64,000 nucleotides of DNA, taken from contig CM060990.1 in NCBI GenBank assembly GCA_030765065.1, forward strand, positions 214,745,290 to 214,809,289. Reading direction: 5' to 3'. Source of the stretch: Deroplatys truncata. Taxonomy: Eukaryota; Arthropoda; Insecta; Mantodea; Mantidae. Below, piece after piece: positions 22,531-34,448 of this stretch (its first letter is position 1; every line of letters begins with the position of its first letter). The notes below the pieces were generated by a model. The model was not told where the DNA came from. It searched no databases and worked only from the letters and a program-made list of their open reading frames with translations. The position numbers and the translations under genes are program-made.

Positions 22531-23280
22531 TCCTTATCTAAATACACGAAAACTACAAAGGGTACCGCCCCTCCCGATTAAATACATTTCCACTGTATTT
22601 AATTGAATATAAAAAATGTAAGAGTTGACATATATACGGTATAATATACCAAATCAAGCTATTCTCCAGGAATTCAATTGTAGCATGAGCTTTCCAATAT
22701 TACCGGGTATAAATGAGAAAATTATGAATAAGATAAGTAGTATAATACAGAACTTCATTAATATGGAGGATTATCGTGAACTTTTAAATCGTTACAAATG
22801 CGGTGGCGTTCATCAATTTTGCTCACAGAGGCTTTTCGGATAGACATTACTAACTGAAGAATTGTATCTATTTGCATGTATCCCTTCCCTTACGACATGG
22901 CATCCACTTGTTCTAATGAACTTAGCCAAGCAGTTTACTAATTGAAAACATAATATAAAGATTGGCGGTTAAAAGACGAAGAAAAATATAAACACTATCA
23001 CCTGCTTACTTATTGTAGAATCACTCCACCGACATAATAAAATAAACCTTTATTAAACATATACTGATTAAATACATATCACGCTCAACCCCCAAAGGAG
23101 AGAGAGAGTGACAGAGAGAGGTGAATGCTGGATAAGGGCAAAGAGCTAAGTCAAGAATAAAATATTTATTAAATATGACTATACACTTACATGTACACAC
23201 ACACCCACCCAATAGAAACATAAATTCAAATGCTCGCAAATACTGCGTGATTTTATTATAATGTCAGCGCCCGAACGCAC
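22531..23280. other. Spacer; no gene recognised
   Basis: AT-rich, with only one short ORF (22625-22843, plus) that I do not recognise and do not call. An AG-rich tract (agagagagagtgacagagagag) lies near 23098-23120 and a short CA repeat near 23195. Confidence 0.4.
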
Positions 23281-23598
23281 CAAATAGAGTGATGATGAGA
23301 TGGGGCTTAAAGAGCGCTCAACTGTCAAGGTTATAAGCGCCCTTACTATGTGTAAAATATAAAATGTAAAAGTCAAAAAAGTAAAAAACCCCATACAAAC
23401 CGCTTGGTCAAAAACACTAAAAAAACACAACAGACGAATTACTAAGATCTACACACTAAAATCATGGTCAACAAGAGAATAAAACAACGTGTCAAGAACT
23501 GTAGAATGCGAGGGACACGAGCGCCAGATGTCCACTAGGGAGGAGTGCCCCCATTAAAAGATAATGTAAACTCAAACAGCTAAAAGGCGCTCAGAGCA

Positions 23599-26500
23599 TC
23601 AAATGCGACGGCTAAAACCAATGGCAGTGATAAAACGTAAAAGACATTCTACAGCATGCGCGTCGTCTGCCAAAACGTTGGCTAGGCCAACAGACAGACC
23701 AACACGAACGCGCAACGGAGATAAAACTTGACATTCTTCTAAAATGTGACGCACCGTTAAGGGCACATCACACTGCTCACAGACTGGTGCGGGGTCACAA
23801 CTGAGCAAATACCTATGACTAAAAAGACAAGGTCCAATCCGTAAACGAGCTAAAATTACCTCTTCCCGACGACACGAACAACAAGAGGTACCCCAGACTA
23901 ACGGGAGAGGCTTAACCTCCCGCAAATTGTTCCCCCGGAGGGCCGTCCACTCATCCCTCCAAACCGAGAGGATACGGCTACGTAAAATAAACAAATCTGT
24001 GGAGGGAACAACAGAAGTAAAAGAACTGGGTAATAAAATCGCCGATTTGGCAGCGGCGTCGGCAGACTCATTACCTGAGATGCCCACATGACCTAGAATC
24101 CACATGAAGGAGACGCTGATGCCAGAGACACCAAGCGAGCGGAGCAGGTTATGTATGCGCTGTACGAGTGGGTGGTAATGGTACAGCGCGTTAATACTCT
24201 GAAGGGCACTCAGAGAGACCGTACAAATAACACAGTGCGCAAGTCGTGCCGCTGAATGTATAAAACAGATTGATAAATGCTAAAAAGTTCGGCGGTAAAA
24301 ATTGAACATTGTCCAGGTAAACGAAACGTAAAACTACATTGACCAAAAACAAAGGCACATCCAACTCCAGCATCAGTCTTAGATCCATCGGCAAAGATAA
24401 AATAAAAATCCCCGAATTAAGCTCCGTACTTCTAAAAAAGCCGATCTAAAGACTGAAGACGGGGTCTCAGTCTTCAGCATCGACGTTAACCCAAGGTGAC
24501 AGTGGGCCTCAGCGCGCAACCATGGAGGAAAAAGCGTTTCCCCCCTGGGAAGGGCCGGCGCTGTCGTAACCTCCAAATGACGAAGGAGTTGTCGAAATCG
24601 AACACCTGGAGGTAATAATGCAGAGGAGCAAACGAAATATTGTCGATCAAGCGAATTCCTCGTAAAATAAATCGAAGTACGGGTGGTTAGGCAAGCTTGA
24701 GAACCGACAAGCATAGCTGCACAAAAGGATCTCACGCCGGAAAGACAGCGGAGGCTCTGCAGCTTCTGCGTTCAGACTGGGTACAGGGCTTGTTGGAAAG
24801 GCCCCTGTAGCGACTCTTACACCACGATGATGAATGGTATTCAAGCGACGTAACACAGATGGACGTGCCGATGAATGGACAATGCACCCGTAATCAAGCT
24901 TGGATCGGACCAAGGAGCGATAAAGACGCAGAACAACGGTCCGATTAGCTCCCCAGGAAGTGCCACTTAAAACACGTAAAAGATTAAGAGAACGGTCTCA
25001 CTTAGCTTTTAAAAAGGAAATGTGCGAAGTCCAACACAACTTCCTATCAAAAATCAACCCCAAAAATTTCACCACATCTGCAAACGGAAGCATCTCTGGC
25101 CCAAGATGGAGAGAGGGCGGAGGGAAATATTTCTGGCGCCAGAAGTTGATGCAAACGGATTTCTCGGCGGAGAAATTAAAGCCGTTGGCGTTACTCCAGG
25201 CGTAGAGACGGTCGATACAGCTCTGGAGGCGCCGTTCGAGTAGACAGGTCCGCCGTGAACTGCAATAAATGGCAAAATCGTCAACAAAAAGAAAGATGAA
25301 ATGCCAGGAGGAATACAATCAACAATGGGGTTGATAGCAATCGCAAAAAGTGTGACACTGAGTACAGAGCCCTGCGGTACCCCGTTCTCTTGAATAAAAC
25401 GACTACATGAAACCGAGCCCACACGTACACGAAAGACGCGGTCCGTCATATCCTCCCGAAGAAATATGGGAACACGATCGCGGATATTCCATGCGTGAAG
25501 TGTACGTAAAATGCCGCCCCTCCAACAAGTGTCATAAGCTTTCTCCAGGTCAAAAAACACAGCCACGGTTTGACACTTCCTCAGAATTCCATTCATAATA
25601 TGCGTCGACAGGGACACCAGATGGTCGACGGTAGAGCGATAGCGGCGAAATCCGCACTGAGAGTTCGCTAGAAGTTTCTGAGACCCTAGCCACCATGTCA
25701 ACCGCCCGTTGATCATGCGCTCCATCACCTTGTAAACGCAACTGGTGAGGGAGATAGGGCGGTAGCTGGAAGGAAGTTGGCGATCCTTCCCAGGCTTAAG
25801 TATAGGGACAATGGTGGCTTCGCGCCAAACGGAACGAAAAAAGCCGTCTTGACAAATACGGTTATAGACCTGTAAGAGAAAGAGTTTACTGTCAGCTGAA
25901 AGGTTCTTTAACATCAGGACATGAATGCCGTCTGACCCAGGAGCGGAGTGCCTAGAGCAATGAAGAGCGTGCTCCAGCTCCCTCATTGTGAAAAGTTCAT
26001 TATAACACTCATTATTAGCAGACCAAAAATTAAAGGTGTCGAAATCCAGCCGGTCTTTGATAGAGCGAAAGCCGGCGGAATAATGGTCTGAACTGGAAAC
26101 CGCCTCAAAGGCAGCACCCAGAGTGATAGCGATGGCAGCCGGATCCACTATGCTGACATTGGAAACCTGAAAGCCAGAAACAGTACAATGCGACACTTTA
26201 CCTGAGAAGCGACGAAGTTTATCCCAAACAACAGATGAAGGCGTAAAGCGATGAAAAAACTCGACAAAACGAGTCCACGACGCCTTCTTGCTATCCTGAA
26301 TAATGCGACGAACCCTGGGGCGCGATTGTTTAAAAGTCACCAAATTGTCAAGTGTAGGGTGTCGCCGAAACACCCTAAGTGCAGTTCTACGGGCACGAAC
26401 GGCGTCCCGACAATCCTCGTTCCAATACAGAACAGGCGGTCGCCGAGGTTGAGAGGATGAACGGGGAATTGCGCGTTCGGCGGCAGAGAAAGTCGTAGAC

Positions 26501-27282
26501 GTAAGGTGCTGCACTAGTTGGTTAATGTCGGCGAAGGGCTGATCGTAAAAATGCACGAGGCTGAAATACAAGTTCCAGTCGGCTTTTGTGAATATCCAGG
26601 TAGGTACTCTGGAATGCTGTACGTGGTGTGACAGAAGAGAAACGATGCAGGGGTAATGGTCGCTGGAGTAGGTGTCAGCGAAGACGTTCCATTGCAGACG
26701 ACTACCAAGCTGGAGTGAACAATCGGCCAGGTCCAAGTGAGAAATTGTACTGGAAGAATCAGAAAGAAACGTAAGTTCACCTGTATTCAGAATAGAGAGT
26801 TTGAACTGGTAAAAAATGTCGAAAAGGAGAGTTCCCCTCGCACAAGCCCTTGGCGAACCCCACAGGGGGTGATGGGCATTACAATCTCCCAACAGGAGAA
26901 ATAGTGTTGGGAGAGCAGACAAGAGATCTCGAAGGTCCGCGTTAGCGAGGGGAGACAATGGAGGTGAATATACAGAGCAAACAGAAAAGAAAAAACCGGG
27001 TAACTGCAGTCTAATGGCAACAGCTTGCAAGTCGGACGTAAGAGTGAGACGTTGAAAATGAACATCGTTACGCACTAACAACATGACAGCTCCATGAGCA
27101 GGAGTACCCTCCTGCGGTTCAAGGTCGTGGCGAACCGGAGTATATCCTCGGAGATCAGAAGGATCATGAGGGCGAAGCGTAGTCTCCTGCAAACACACGA
27201 CCATAGGCGAATGGGAACGCAATAAAAGTTGCAGTTCCGCCCTATGCGATCGTACACCACGTACATTCCAGGTCAGGATAGC
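23599..27282 (-). pseudogene. LINE copy C ORF2: endonuclease, RT and RNase H, frameshifted
   Basis: The N-terminal 700 codons are open (25069-27222, extending to about 27282 where the start methionine reads isoleucine). The endonuclease has VCLQET, LLLGDCNAHHPLWGS and YSSDHYPC. RT has SAPGSDGIHVLMLKNL, SYRPISLTSCVYKVMERMIN, FFDLEKAYDT (motif A) and GVPQGSVLSVTLFAIAIN (motif B). A frameshift falls just before FLFVDDFAIYC (motif C), which continues in another frame at 24998-25318. RNase H and the C-terminal region follow in pieces (24105-24913), including GHVGISGNESADAAAKS and a CxxC..H..C block near 23770. This is the longest uninterrupted ORF2 segment of the three copies. Confidence 0.88.
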
Positions 27283-27284
27283 TA

Positions 27285-28601
27285 TTAAAAAGGGATATAC
27301 TGTCTATTTAGAAGGGGGCTTAAAGTTACCTTTTGTTTAACCTTTGGGCTCGGGCTTTTGGTATGGAGTTGGTCAGACTCCCTAGCCTCCTCGAAGGGAG
27401 GGCCCACGCGCTCAGAGCCAGAAACCGATTCAAGCGTCGTGAGTCGGTTCTGGATGGCGATGGGTGAGGAGTGCCGCTGAGCGCGGCTTGTCCCAGGAGC
27501 TTCCTGGGACTGCGACCTCCGAGGAGGAGAAGGTGAACTCTGCTTGCTGTGAACACGCGGAGGGTCTTTTAAAAAGTCTTCTCTTCGAAGTTTCTGCTTC
27601 GGTTTTTTCTCAGTGGCTTGTGACTTCATAGACTTTGGACCAGGTTTATAGGGCTTGGTAGCTGTAGCTTTAATGGACGGCCGGATGGTAGTGGCGGTCA
27701 ATGCAGTCATGGTCCAAGTTTGAGTCCCTGCATCCTTCCGGGGTACTGGCGAGGCAACAACAGAACAGAATGTTCCCGATCGCAGGAGCGAAGGTTGGTG
27801 CGCATGGTAACGCCTCCGGGCTTCGGCGAAGGAGAGTTTCTCCTTTACCCGGATCTCCTGGATCGCCTTCTCGTCCAAATACCGCGGACAGTCGCCAAAT
27901 GAAGCAGAATGTGACCCTTTGCAATTGACGCAGACGGGGGCTGTTGAACAGGCACCTTCGTGTGAAGGCTGGCTACATGTTGCACAGATGTTAACGGCAT
28001 TCTTACATAAGACTTGCGTATGCCCAAAACGTTGGCATTTAAAACAACGCAGGGGTCATGGAATATATGGCCTCACAGAAATCCGTTCGTACCCTGCGGA
28101 AATGCTCGTGGGCAGATCGACGCCATCAAAAGTTAGAAACTGGGTACGGGTGGGTACCAATACGCCGTCGCGTTTGGCCTGCACTCGATGCCCTGCAGTC
28201 ACCTTTTGGTCTGAAAAATAGTCTACGAGTTCGTCGTCCGACATACCATCGAGGCTATGGGTGGTAATGACTCCTCGACAGGAATTCAATGTGCGGTGCT
28301 TCTCCACACGGATGGGATAGCCATGGAGAAGCGTAGCGCGCTACAAGGTCTTACCTTGCTCATCGGACTTCGTTTGTACTAATAAGGAACCGTTCCGTAG
28401 ACGAGTGCAGGACTGAGCTGCTCCAGTAATAGCATCAATGCCCTTTTGGATAATGAAAGGGTTCATCTTCTCAAAACCTTGCCCTTCTTCGGTTCGTGAA
28501 ATGACCAAGTAACAACCAGATGTTACATAAACTTTTCGGCGCTTATTTGTAGTAATGCAGAAAGGGTGCTCCATAGCGAAATAAATCCTCCACCATTGCA
28601 A
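27285..28601 (-). pseudogene. LINE copy C ORF1 (gag-like, zinc knuckles), broken
   Basis: Nucleic-acid-binding ORF1 of about 440 codons. It begins at the ATG at 28601 (MQWWRIYFAMEHPFC), with a conserved SGCYLVISRTEEGQ block. Stops interrupt it near 28340 and near 28054, the latter turning an arginine position of copy B into TGA. Downstream the knuckle region (CFKCQRFGHTQ..C and similar CxxC motifs) and a basic, proline- and serine-rich tail (DEKAIQEIRVKEKLSFAEAR onward) stay open to 27285. ORF1 proteins coat LINE RNA. Confidence 0.8.
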
Positions 28602-29220
28602 CCGTCTCCGACCTCGGGCTCTGACTTCCCGGGCGTTACCCCGGCTTGGGTGAGTGGCCTATTTAAACCTATCTCACCCCAGGTTCACACCTCCCAGAAC
28701 ATAGGCAGAGGGACCCAATCGCCGTCAGAAGTCAGCAACTCATGCAATGGCCCCCCTCGGGACTGCAGTTGAACAGCGGATACGAACACATACCCTACAT
28801 GACGACCCCTGGTGGTGGGGATGATGCCATTACCCACTCACCCAGCTGCGCACCCACTGCGCGGGTATCCGTCAGGCTGTGTCCACGGAGGATTTAAATA
28901 AAAAGATAACGGAACTTAAAGTGCGTGGGCGTTTCGCACGTAAGATAGGCCGGCGAAGAAGTAAAAGAGATGTGTAAATGAATGGGCGTGGGGCGAAATG
29001 TGCATAAATAGAAGAGAAGAAAGAAACGATGGCGAGAGGTGACATGGGGTGAAATGCACAGAACGCACGAGAGCCTACCTTGAGTCCCCCGGTCATGAGA
29101 ACGAACCCACCTCGACCGGAGGGGATGCATGTGTGAAAATGGCTATGAATGGCTCGGGTACCCCGGGTGCGCCTAACCCGTACTCACAAAAGGTGAGCCC
29201 CTGGGGGCACAAATAGAGTG

Positions 29221-30157
29221 GTAATCTGCAGACATCCCGAATTATAACGGAGACATGTGACCCCATTCACTATCATACTAACATACTTGTCCCTATCCCC
29301 ATGATGCATAACAGGATATAGCCAGAGACGAGATAGAGGGGAACAGCCTATTCAATTCAGGACACTTGCATTCAAAGAATGACTAATTCCCTATACATGT
29401 TCTAGCTCGTAAGACATTCCCACCCTTCCATTTTATTCAGAACACCTGCTCTTACCTGATCTCCGTTTGTCTGTGACGTCATTAAAATGCCCTAACTCGC
29501 AAGACATCACAACCTTCTTTTGCAACCAGAACACCTGCTTTTACCTGACTTCAGTCTGTGATGGCATTAACATTTCTAAATCGCAAGACATGCCCCCTTC
29601 CGCAAGTTCCCCTCCATTGAAACGTGACGTCAATAGAATGTCTAAGCATGCAAGCTGCACGTTAGGACATATGAACAGCTAGCTTCTCGCATCGTATATT
29701 GTTCGAAATGGATTCTTTCGGATAGTTGCAATGGCTAACGCAATGTGAGATAACGAATGCAGGATTTCTGAAATGAATACGGTGGGCAAGCTCACCATTA
29801 TACTTATTATCATACAGGGAGTAGTAATGGACTGGTGCATTCAATATAGCATTCAATAAACTTTCGTATAATAGCCAAATGTCTTCTCGTGATGTGGATG
29901 AGGTTGACGTCTGTGTTGCAATCCATGCAGCCCAATCCCACAGAGTTCCTCAGTGAATATATGCACATTGTATATTGCATCAACCCTTCGGAGTATGATT
30001 GAATGGCATCATTCTTCTTATGCAATGAAAATTACAGTGTATACCAGGATAGTAAGAGCGAGCAAAAGGAATTATTAAGGTAAAATATTTACACATACGG
30101 TATTGTTTCTTTTGTAATTATTGTATGTCTAGAGAACAAAATTTTCGCCTTTACAGA
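29221..30157. repeat. Spacer with a ~95-bp three-copy tandem repeat (29400-29660)
   Basis: Three diverged units contain tcgcaagacat, a pyrimidine-rich stretch, agaacacctgcttttacctga and gtgacgtca(t/a)ta(a/g)aatg. The rest of the stretch has no recognised gene. Confidence 0.55.
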
Positions 30158-30391
30158 TTTCGACAACGCCGAGCATCCCCATGCATTTAGATGACTTAAG
30201 TCCTGAGAGGGATGATGCAGATGAATTTGATGTCCCATTCGCAGATGTCCCATTCAGCCCACATACGAAGGTATCGCACAGAGGCAGACAATTTTCTGAT
30301 TCGGAAGAATTCTATGCAACACAATGAGAATCTAGTTCAGAAAAATCCCAAGCATTCATCAAAGACATCAGCAGAACTTCGGAAAACCTTA
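30158..30391 (+). other. Possible exon of an unidentified gene
   Basis: A candidate acceptor (ttttcgcctttacag/ATTTC) is followed by an acidic reading frame, MHLDDLSPERDDADEFDVPF and onward. It reaches an in-frame TGA after EEFYATQ, then continues ESSSEKSQAFIKDISRTS up to a donor-like AAT/gtgagtag. The splice-like ends and the coding-like composition are suggestive, but I do not recognise the protein and the internal stop argues for a pseudogene. Confidence 0.3.
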
Positions 30392-30558
30392 ATGTGAGTA
30401 GTTTCCTGAATCCAGAAAAAAATTCATATATGAAAAATTACTTTCTAAGTGTAAAAGTGTTTTTTTTTCTGCATGCTGTAATCCAACAAATTCTATTTTA
30501 AAACTTTTCAAGCTTAAAACAACCTCCGCTTCTACATATCATTTCTAACAGATTCAAT

Positions 30559-30954
30559 GTGAAATGTTTCAGGTGCTGCAAGAAACCAAAAAAGAAGAAC
30601 ATGTTTGTTGAGCATCTTAGAAAACCAAGACTGTTGAATGAGCGAATGCGTCATGTTGGCAGTAATCCAGAAGGAAACTTCCCAGAGCAATACGCAAGCA
30701 GGCATGTTCCAAGAATGTTTCAAGACGTCTACATCCCTAAAATCCATAAAATTAACGTAGGGCGTTTCTGCGATATACCAATGTTCCATACCAAAACAGA
30801 TATTGAGTTGTTTGTAGACACGACATTGTTAGATTGGGATATAATGCTAAAACGTGTCCCAGCATTGGAAATGTTCCTGCAAGTGAACCGTGCCAGACGC
30901 TTGAACACAGTGAAAGCTTTTTGTCTCGCGTATTACTGCTTTTGTGGAAAATGA
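30559..30954 (+). other. Unidentified 131-codon open reading frame
   Basis: An open plus-strand frame reads MKCFRCCKKPKKKN through RFCDIPMFHTKTDIELFVDT to a terminal YYCFCGK. It is lysine- and arginine-rich at the start with four cysteines. A possible acceptor (ttctaacag) lies at about 30552. I do not recognise a domain. It may be a later exon of the same unknown gene as the preceding entry or part of an unnamed element. Confidence 0.35.
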
Positions 30955-31093
30955 AAGAAATTAGGCTTTTGAACATTATCCTAAACTATCGTGAACTATT
31001 TTAAATAAGGATGGAAGAATTTGTCTAAAACAATTTCGTCAGTTATTCACAGATATGTAGCTAACATTTCCGTTATAAATGAAACAGAATGTA

Positions 31094-33192
31094 CCGGGTG
31101 GAAGTGAAATAAGTACGCATATTTCACCAGTGCGTTCCCTTAGTTAAATCAATTTAAAACGTCTAGTACCATATTGCTCTTACTTCCATAGGTTACGTGA
31201 AAGAAAGTGTTGTTTCCGCAAAGTTACGTGATGATTTTCTCGATAAGCATTACCTATAATCCTGATTTTCAGGTACATTGGGAGCGAGATTCATAACCAA
31301 CAATTTATTCTTTTGCAATTTTCGCATGGACTGAACAGCTTTCTCAGAAATTAACTGAAATGTTTCCAGGATTTCGTAAACATTTTCCGACGGTTTTGCA
31401 GCGCTGTATTCGCTGTAATCCGATAATTATCAACGTGGTATATCTTGGCTTCGGTTAGTGGTTGTCGAAAGGGGTGCAAAGGTAGACAATTGTTACATTA
31501 AAGTGGTCGCTGCCGTACAGTGCAAACATGCAAATATATTCGAACGCAGAATATCTGGACGTGATATTAATTTATTGCGAAAAATAGTGCAACTCACGTG
31601 AAGCCCAGAGACTTTACCATCAGCGGTTTCCAGGAAAGAATGTACCTAATGCGAAAACATTCACTGCGCTGTGTCAACGAATTCGCGACGCCGGAAGTGT
31701 GGTGCCAGGAAGCCGTAATTGAGGTCGTCAACAACACAACGAAGTTGTGAATAAAGAGGAACAAGTGTTAAATCTAGTGGAATAACTTCATAGCAGCTGT
31801 CGCGGCATTACTTGTAATGTTGGGATGTTCAGATTAGACTGTATTAAGGACATTGAGGGAACAATGACTGCACCCCTATCATATTCGGTGAGTACAGTGT
31901 ATGTCACCGAATGATTATCCCCCACGTATGAAGTTATGTGAATAACTACTACATAAGTTTGCACAGAATCCTGCAATTCTAGAGTGTGCCATGGCTACGG
32001 ATGAAACTTCTTTCACGCGAAACGGCATTACAAACATTCACAATACACACACGTGGGCTTCTGCAAATCCACACGCTATAAAACAGGAGGATTTTCAACA
32101 CAGGTTCTCCCTTAATGTTTGGACAGGTATAATCGGAGACGTTTTCATTGGACCTCTCGTTCTTCCAGAGCGTATGTAAGGTGCAAACTACCACATTTTT
32201 CAAAATATGATTTTTCCAGCCTTTTGGAGGACGTACCGTTGCAGACTAGAAAAACGATGCGATATCTCCACGATGGTGCACCGCCTCAAATAAGTATTAC
32301 AGTATGGCCTCATTTAACCAGCTTCCCTGGTCGTTGTATTGGGCGATTTGGACTTGTACCATGGCCCGCAATATCTCCAGATCTCAATCCGCTGGAGTTT
32401 ACTTCTGGGGTGACATGAAATAAAAAGGTTTGTGGAGGAACTTCATTAACGCACCTTCCAAGTAGCTGAAGCTATTAGAAATAAATTAGGCAATTTCATC
32501 GAGGGCGACGTAATTGGCAGAAGAGGTGCGAAGCATGCAGTGGTGCCCACTTTAAACATCTGCTGTGATGCTGGTAAATGAACCCAGCTCACATATCTGC
32601 AGTTGTTAAAGGTACTTTGGTATTTAGATGGAAAAGTAATTGTATCGTTTGAAAAATAGCATTGATTTATTTTCCTTCATTGTGACACCAAACTGTAAAC
32701 AATGCTGTCAATCACAATAAAATAATGCTATAAGAGAAATGGAAAAATTGCATACAGCACATTATTCTTTCACTAAGTTCTTACTATCACGAATTAGAGG
32801 GTATCCATATGCCTAAGGACCTCAGCCCAATATTTTGACATTTCGCTTTACATAATCTGACCGTTGACTATGAGGCTTCATAATCATTAGTCATAAGTAG
32901 TACACGCCATTGAGGAAGCGAAAGTTTATCTGTGTGCCTGCTGGTTTGTTTACATACAAATCCCAAGCTCTTACACCTGCTTCTTGTTGTGTTTACATGC
33001 TAGCGGGATAAACAAGCCCTCGCCGCTGTTGACATCTCTAGGCTTCTGCAGCGTTGTCATAGCTTGCAAACTTTGTACCCAATTTATTAATTAACTATGC
33101 ACGTAATTACTAAATATCACATAAACATTTTCCTTCTGTTATTGCAAGCTATCGTTCCCATGAATCTGCACACTTATTTCACTTCCACTCTG
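31094..33192 (+). mobile_element. Decayed Tc1/mariner-type transposon of the DD41D kind, copy 1
   Basis: About 2.1 kb between TA dinucleotides (31092-31093, 33193-33194). The inverted ends both contain GTGGAAGTGAAATAAGT; the left end starts CCGG and the right, complemented, CAGA. It contains a broken plus-strand transposase of the same family as that at 41412-42455, but its ends are unrelated in sequence to that element, so they are different subfamilies. Confidence 0.75.
31590..32560 (+). pseudogene. DD41D-type transposase remnant
   Basis: Coding blocks in several frames. QRFPGKNVPNAKTFTALCQR near 31630 is the N-terminal helix-turn-helix (DUF4817-like) region. DETSFTRNGITNIHNTHTWA (31991-32179) holds the first aspartate and FSLNVWTGIIGDVFIGPLVL follows. 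LHDGAPPQ near 32270 holds the second aspartate. GRFGLVPWPAISPDLNPLEF (32340-32400) carries the end of the catalytic domain, with E where the sister copy has D. Stops and frameshifts throughout make it inactive. Confidence 0.72.
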
Positions 33193-33923
33193 TATAGCAA
33201 CAAGGTTTTGGATAAGGAATGTACTGAAATTATATGATAAAATAATAAAAATTATTACTTTTTGCTATATAACTTACATTATAAAAAAGCACCTCACATT
33301 TCCCTATATTTCTCACATTGGATATGTTATTGCAGTAATAAATGGATTAAATTACAGCCTGCAAAGCATGAATTTAGGGCTTGTAGATAAATACTTTTTT
33401 ATGAATGATTAAACAGTACAACGATATCTGATGAAATACATATGCACTAACTTGAATATAAAGTCTGGTGCTAACGGCTCCTTTTACAGTCCCACGCTGA
33501 TGGATGCAGTCTATCATAAATATTGGAGCATGCTTAAGAAATACGCTCCTCTTCTATAAGGTGTGATTATCTTTCGCATAATATGAGCTCTGGAACTTTG
33601 AATACATTTCATACAACGAAGCAAATCTTGAGTTTCCAAAGTATAGGTTTATATGGTAGGTATAAGCTTCACTGTTGAGATATAGTGTGAGTTTATGTTA
33701 CAATGGTCAAATTAGGAACAGTTCTCACTTGAAATGACCATTCTTGAAGTTTATAAATCTTGATTTATCGAGTTTCAAGACTGTTATGAAGTTCCAAGTA
33801 ATGATCTAATCCGCGGCGCAGTTGGTTGAGTCTGTAAATCCATGGTTCGAAAGGCAGTTTGTAGGGATCTGTTGGACTTGGCAATCCTAAGAATATATAC
33901 GTTTCCATCATCTAAAAGGCCTA
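33193..33923. other. Spacer; no gene recognised
   Basis: AT-rich DNA without coding signal in either strand that I could support. Confidence 0.4.
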
Positions 33924-34448
33924 TTACAGGAATTCTTCACTCAATGCGCACAACTTTAACTTAGCATCTTCATCTCCTTTAGTAGCCAGAACGCACTTTT
34001 TACAATCCTTGGATCGAATGAGCACCAGCTAAAGCTTGCTGTTGAGTATGAGATCCTGCTGATCATCAGCAAATCCCAAAAGAATTGACACGGGAACTAC
34101 GGTATTGAAGCCTTAACTCGCAGAATGTACAATGCCCATATTCTCCCCAGGATAGCTCCATTCAGCATTCAACAAACGATTTGTTTCCATAGAATTGAGG
34201 TCAGCATCGTTCTGCATAGTTGTAATTTCTGGAATTATGTTTCTATCTATAGTCGATTCATTCATCTCTAATCGAAAATCGTCAAACATGAACGCAATAG
34301 CATTATTGGTAAGCTTTGAAAAGTAGTTGCGCCATTAAGTATAATAATCTTAGCCTCGAGGTAAAGATAACTTCTGCTAGGTAAATTATATAACTCTTGA
34401 GCTTGACAAGGGATTCATATCTCATCATAGCGTCTAGAGCGTGATATA

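Larger units (their letters stand above)
23292..29209 (-). mobile_element. I-type LINE with RNase H, copy C (5.9 kb)
   Basis: Near full-length non-LTR retrotransposon flanked by an 11-bp duplication, CAAATAGAGTG (23281-23291 and 29210-29220). The 3' end is at the left with a gatgatga tail. The 5' end is at the right, starting CCAGGGGCTCACCTTTTG on the minus strand. It encodes ORF1 with CCHC zinc knuckles and ORF2 with endonuclease, RT and RNase H. Copies A and B elsewhere in the window share both ends. RNase H and domain order place it in the I group; the exact clade is not resolved. Confidence 0.92.

Noticed and set aside
25407-28267. Plus-strand ORFs across LINE copy C
   Set aside because: They are antisense to the well-supported ORF1 and ORF2 and repeat at the same relative places in copies A and B.
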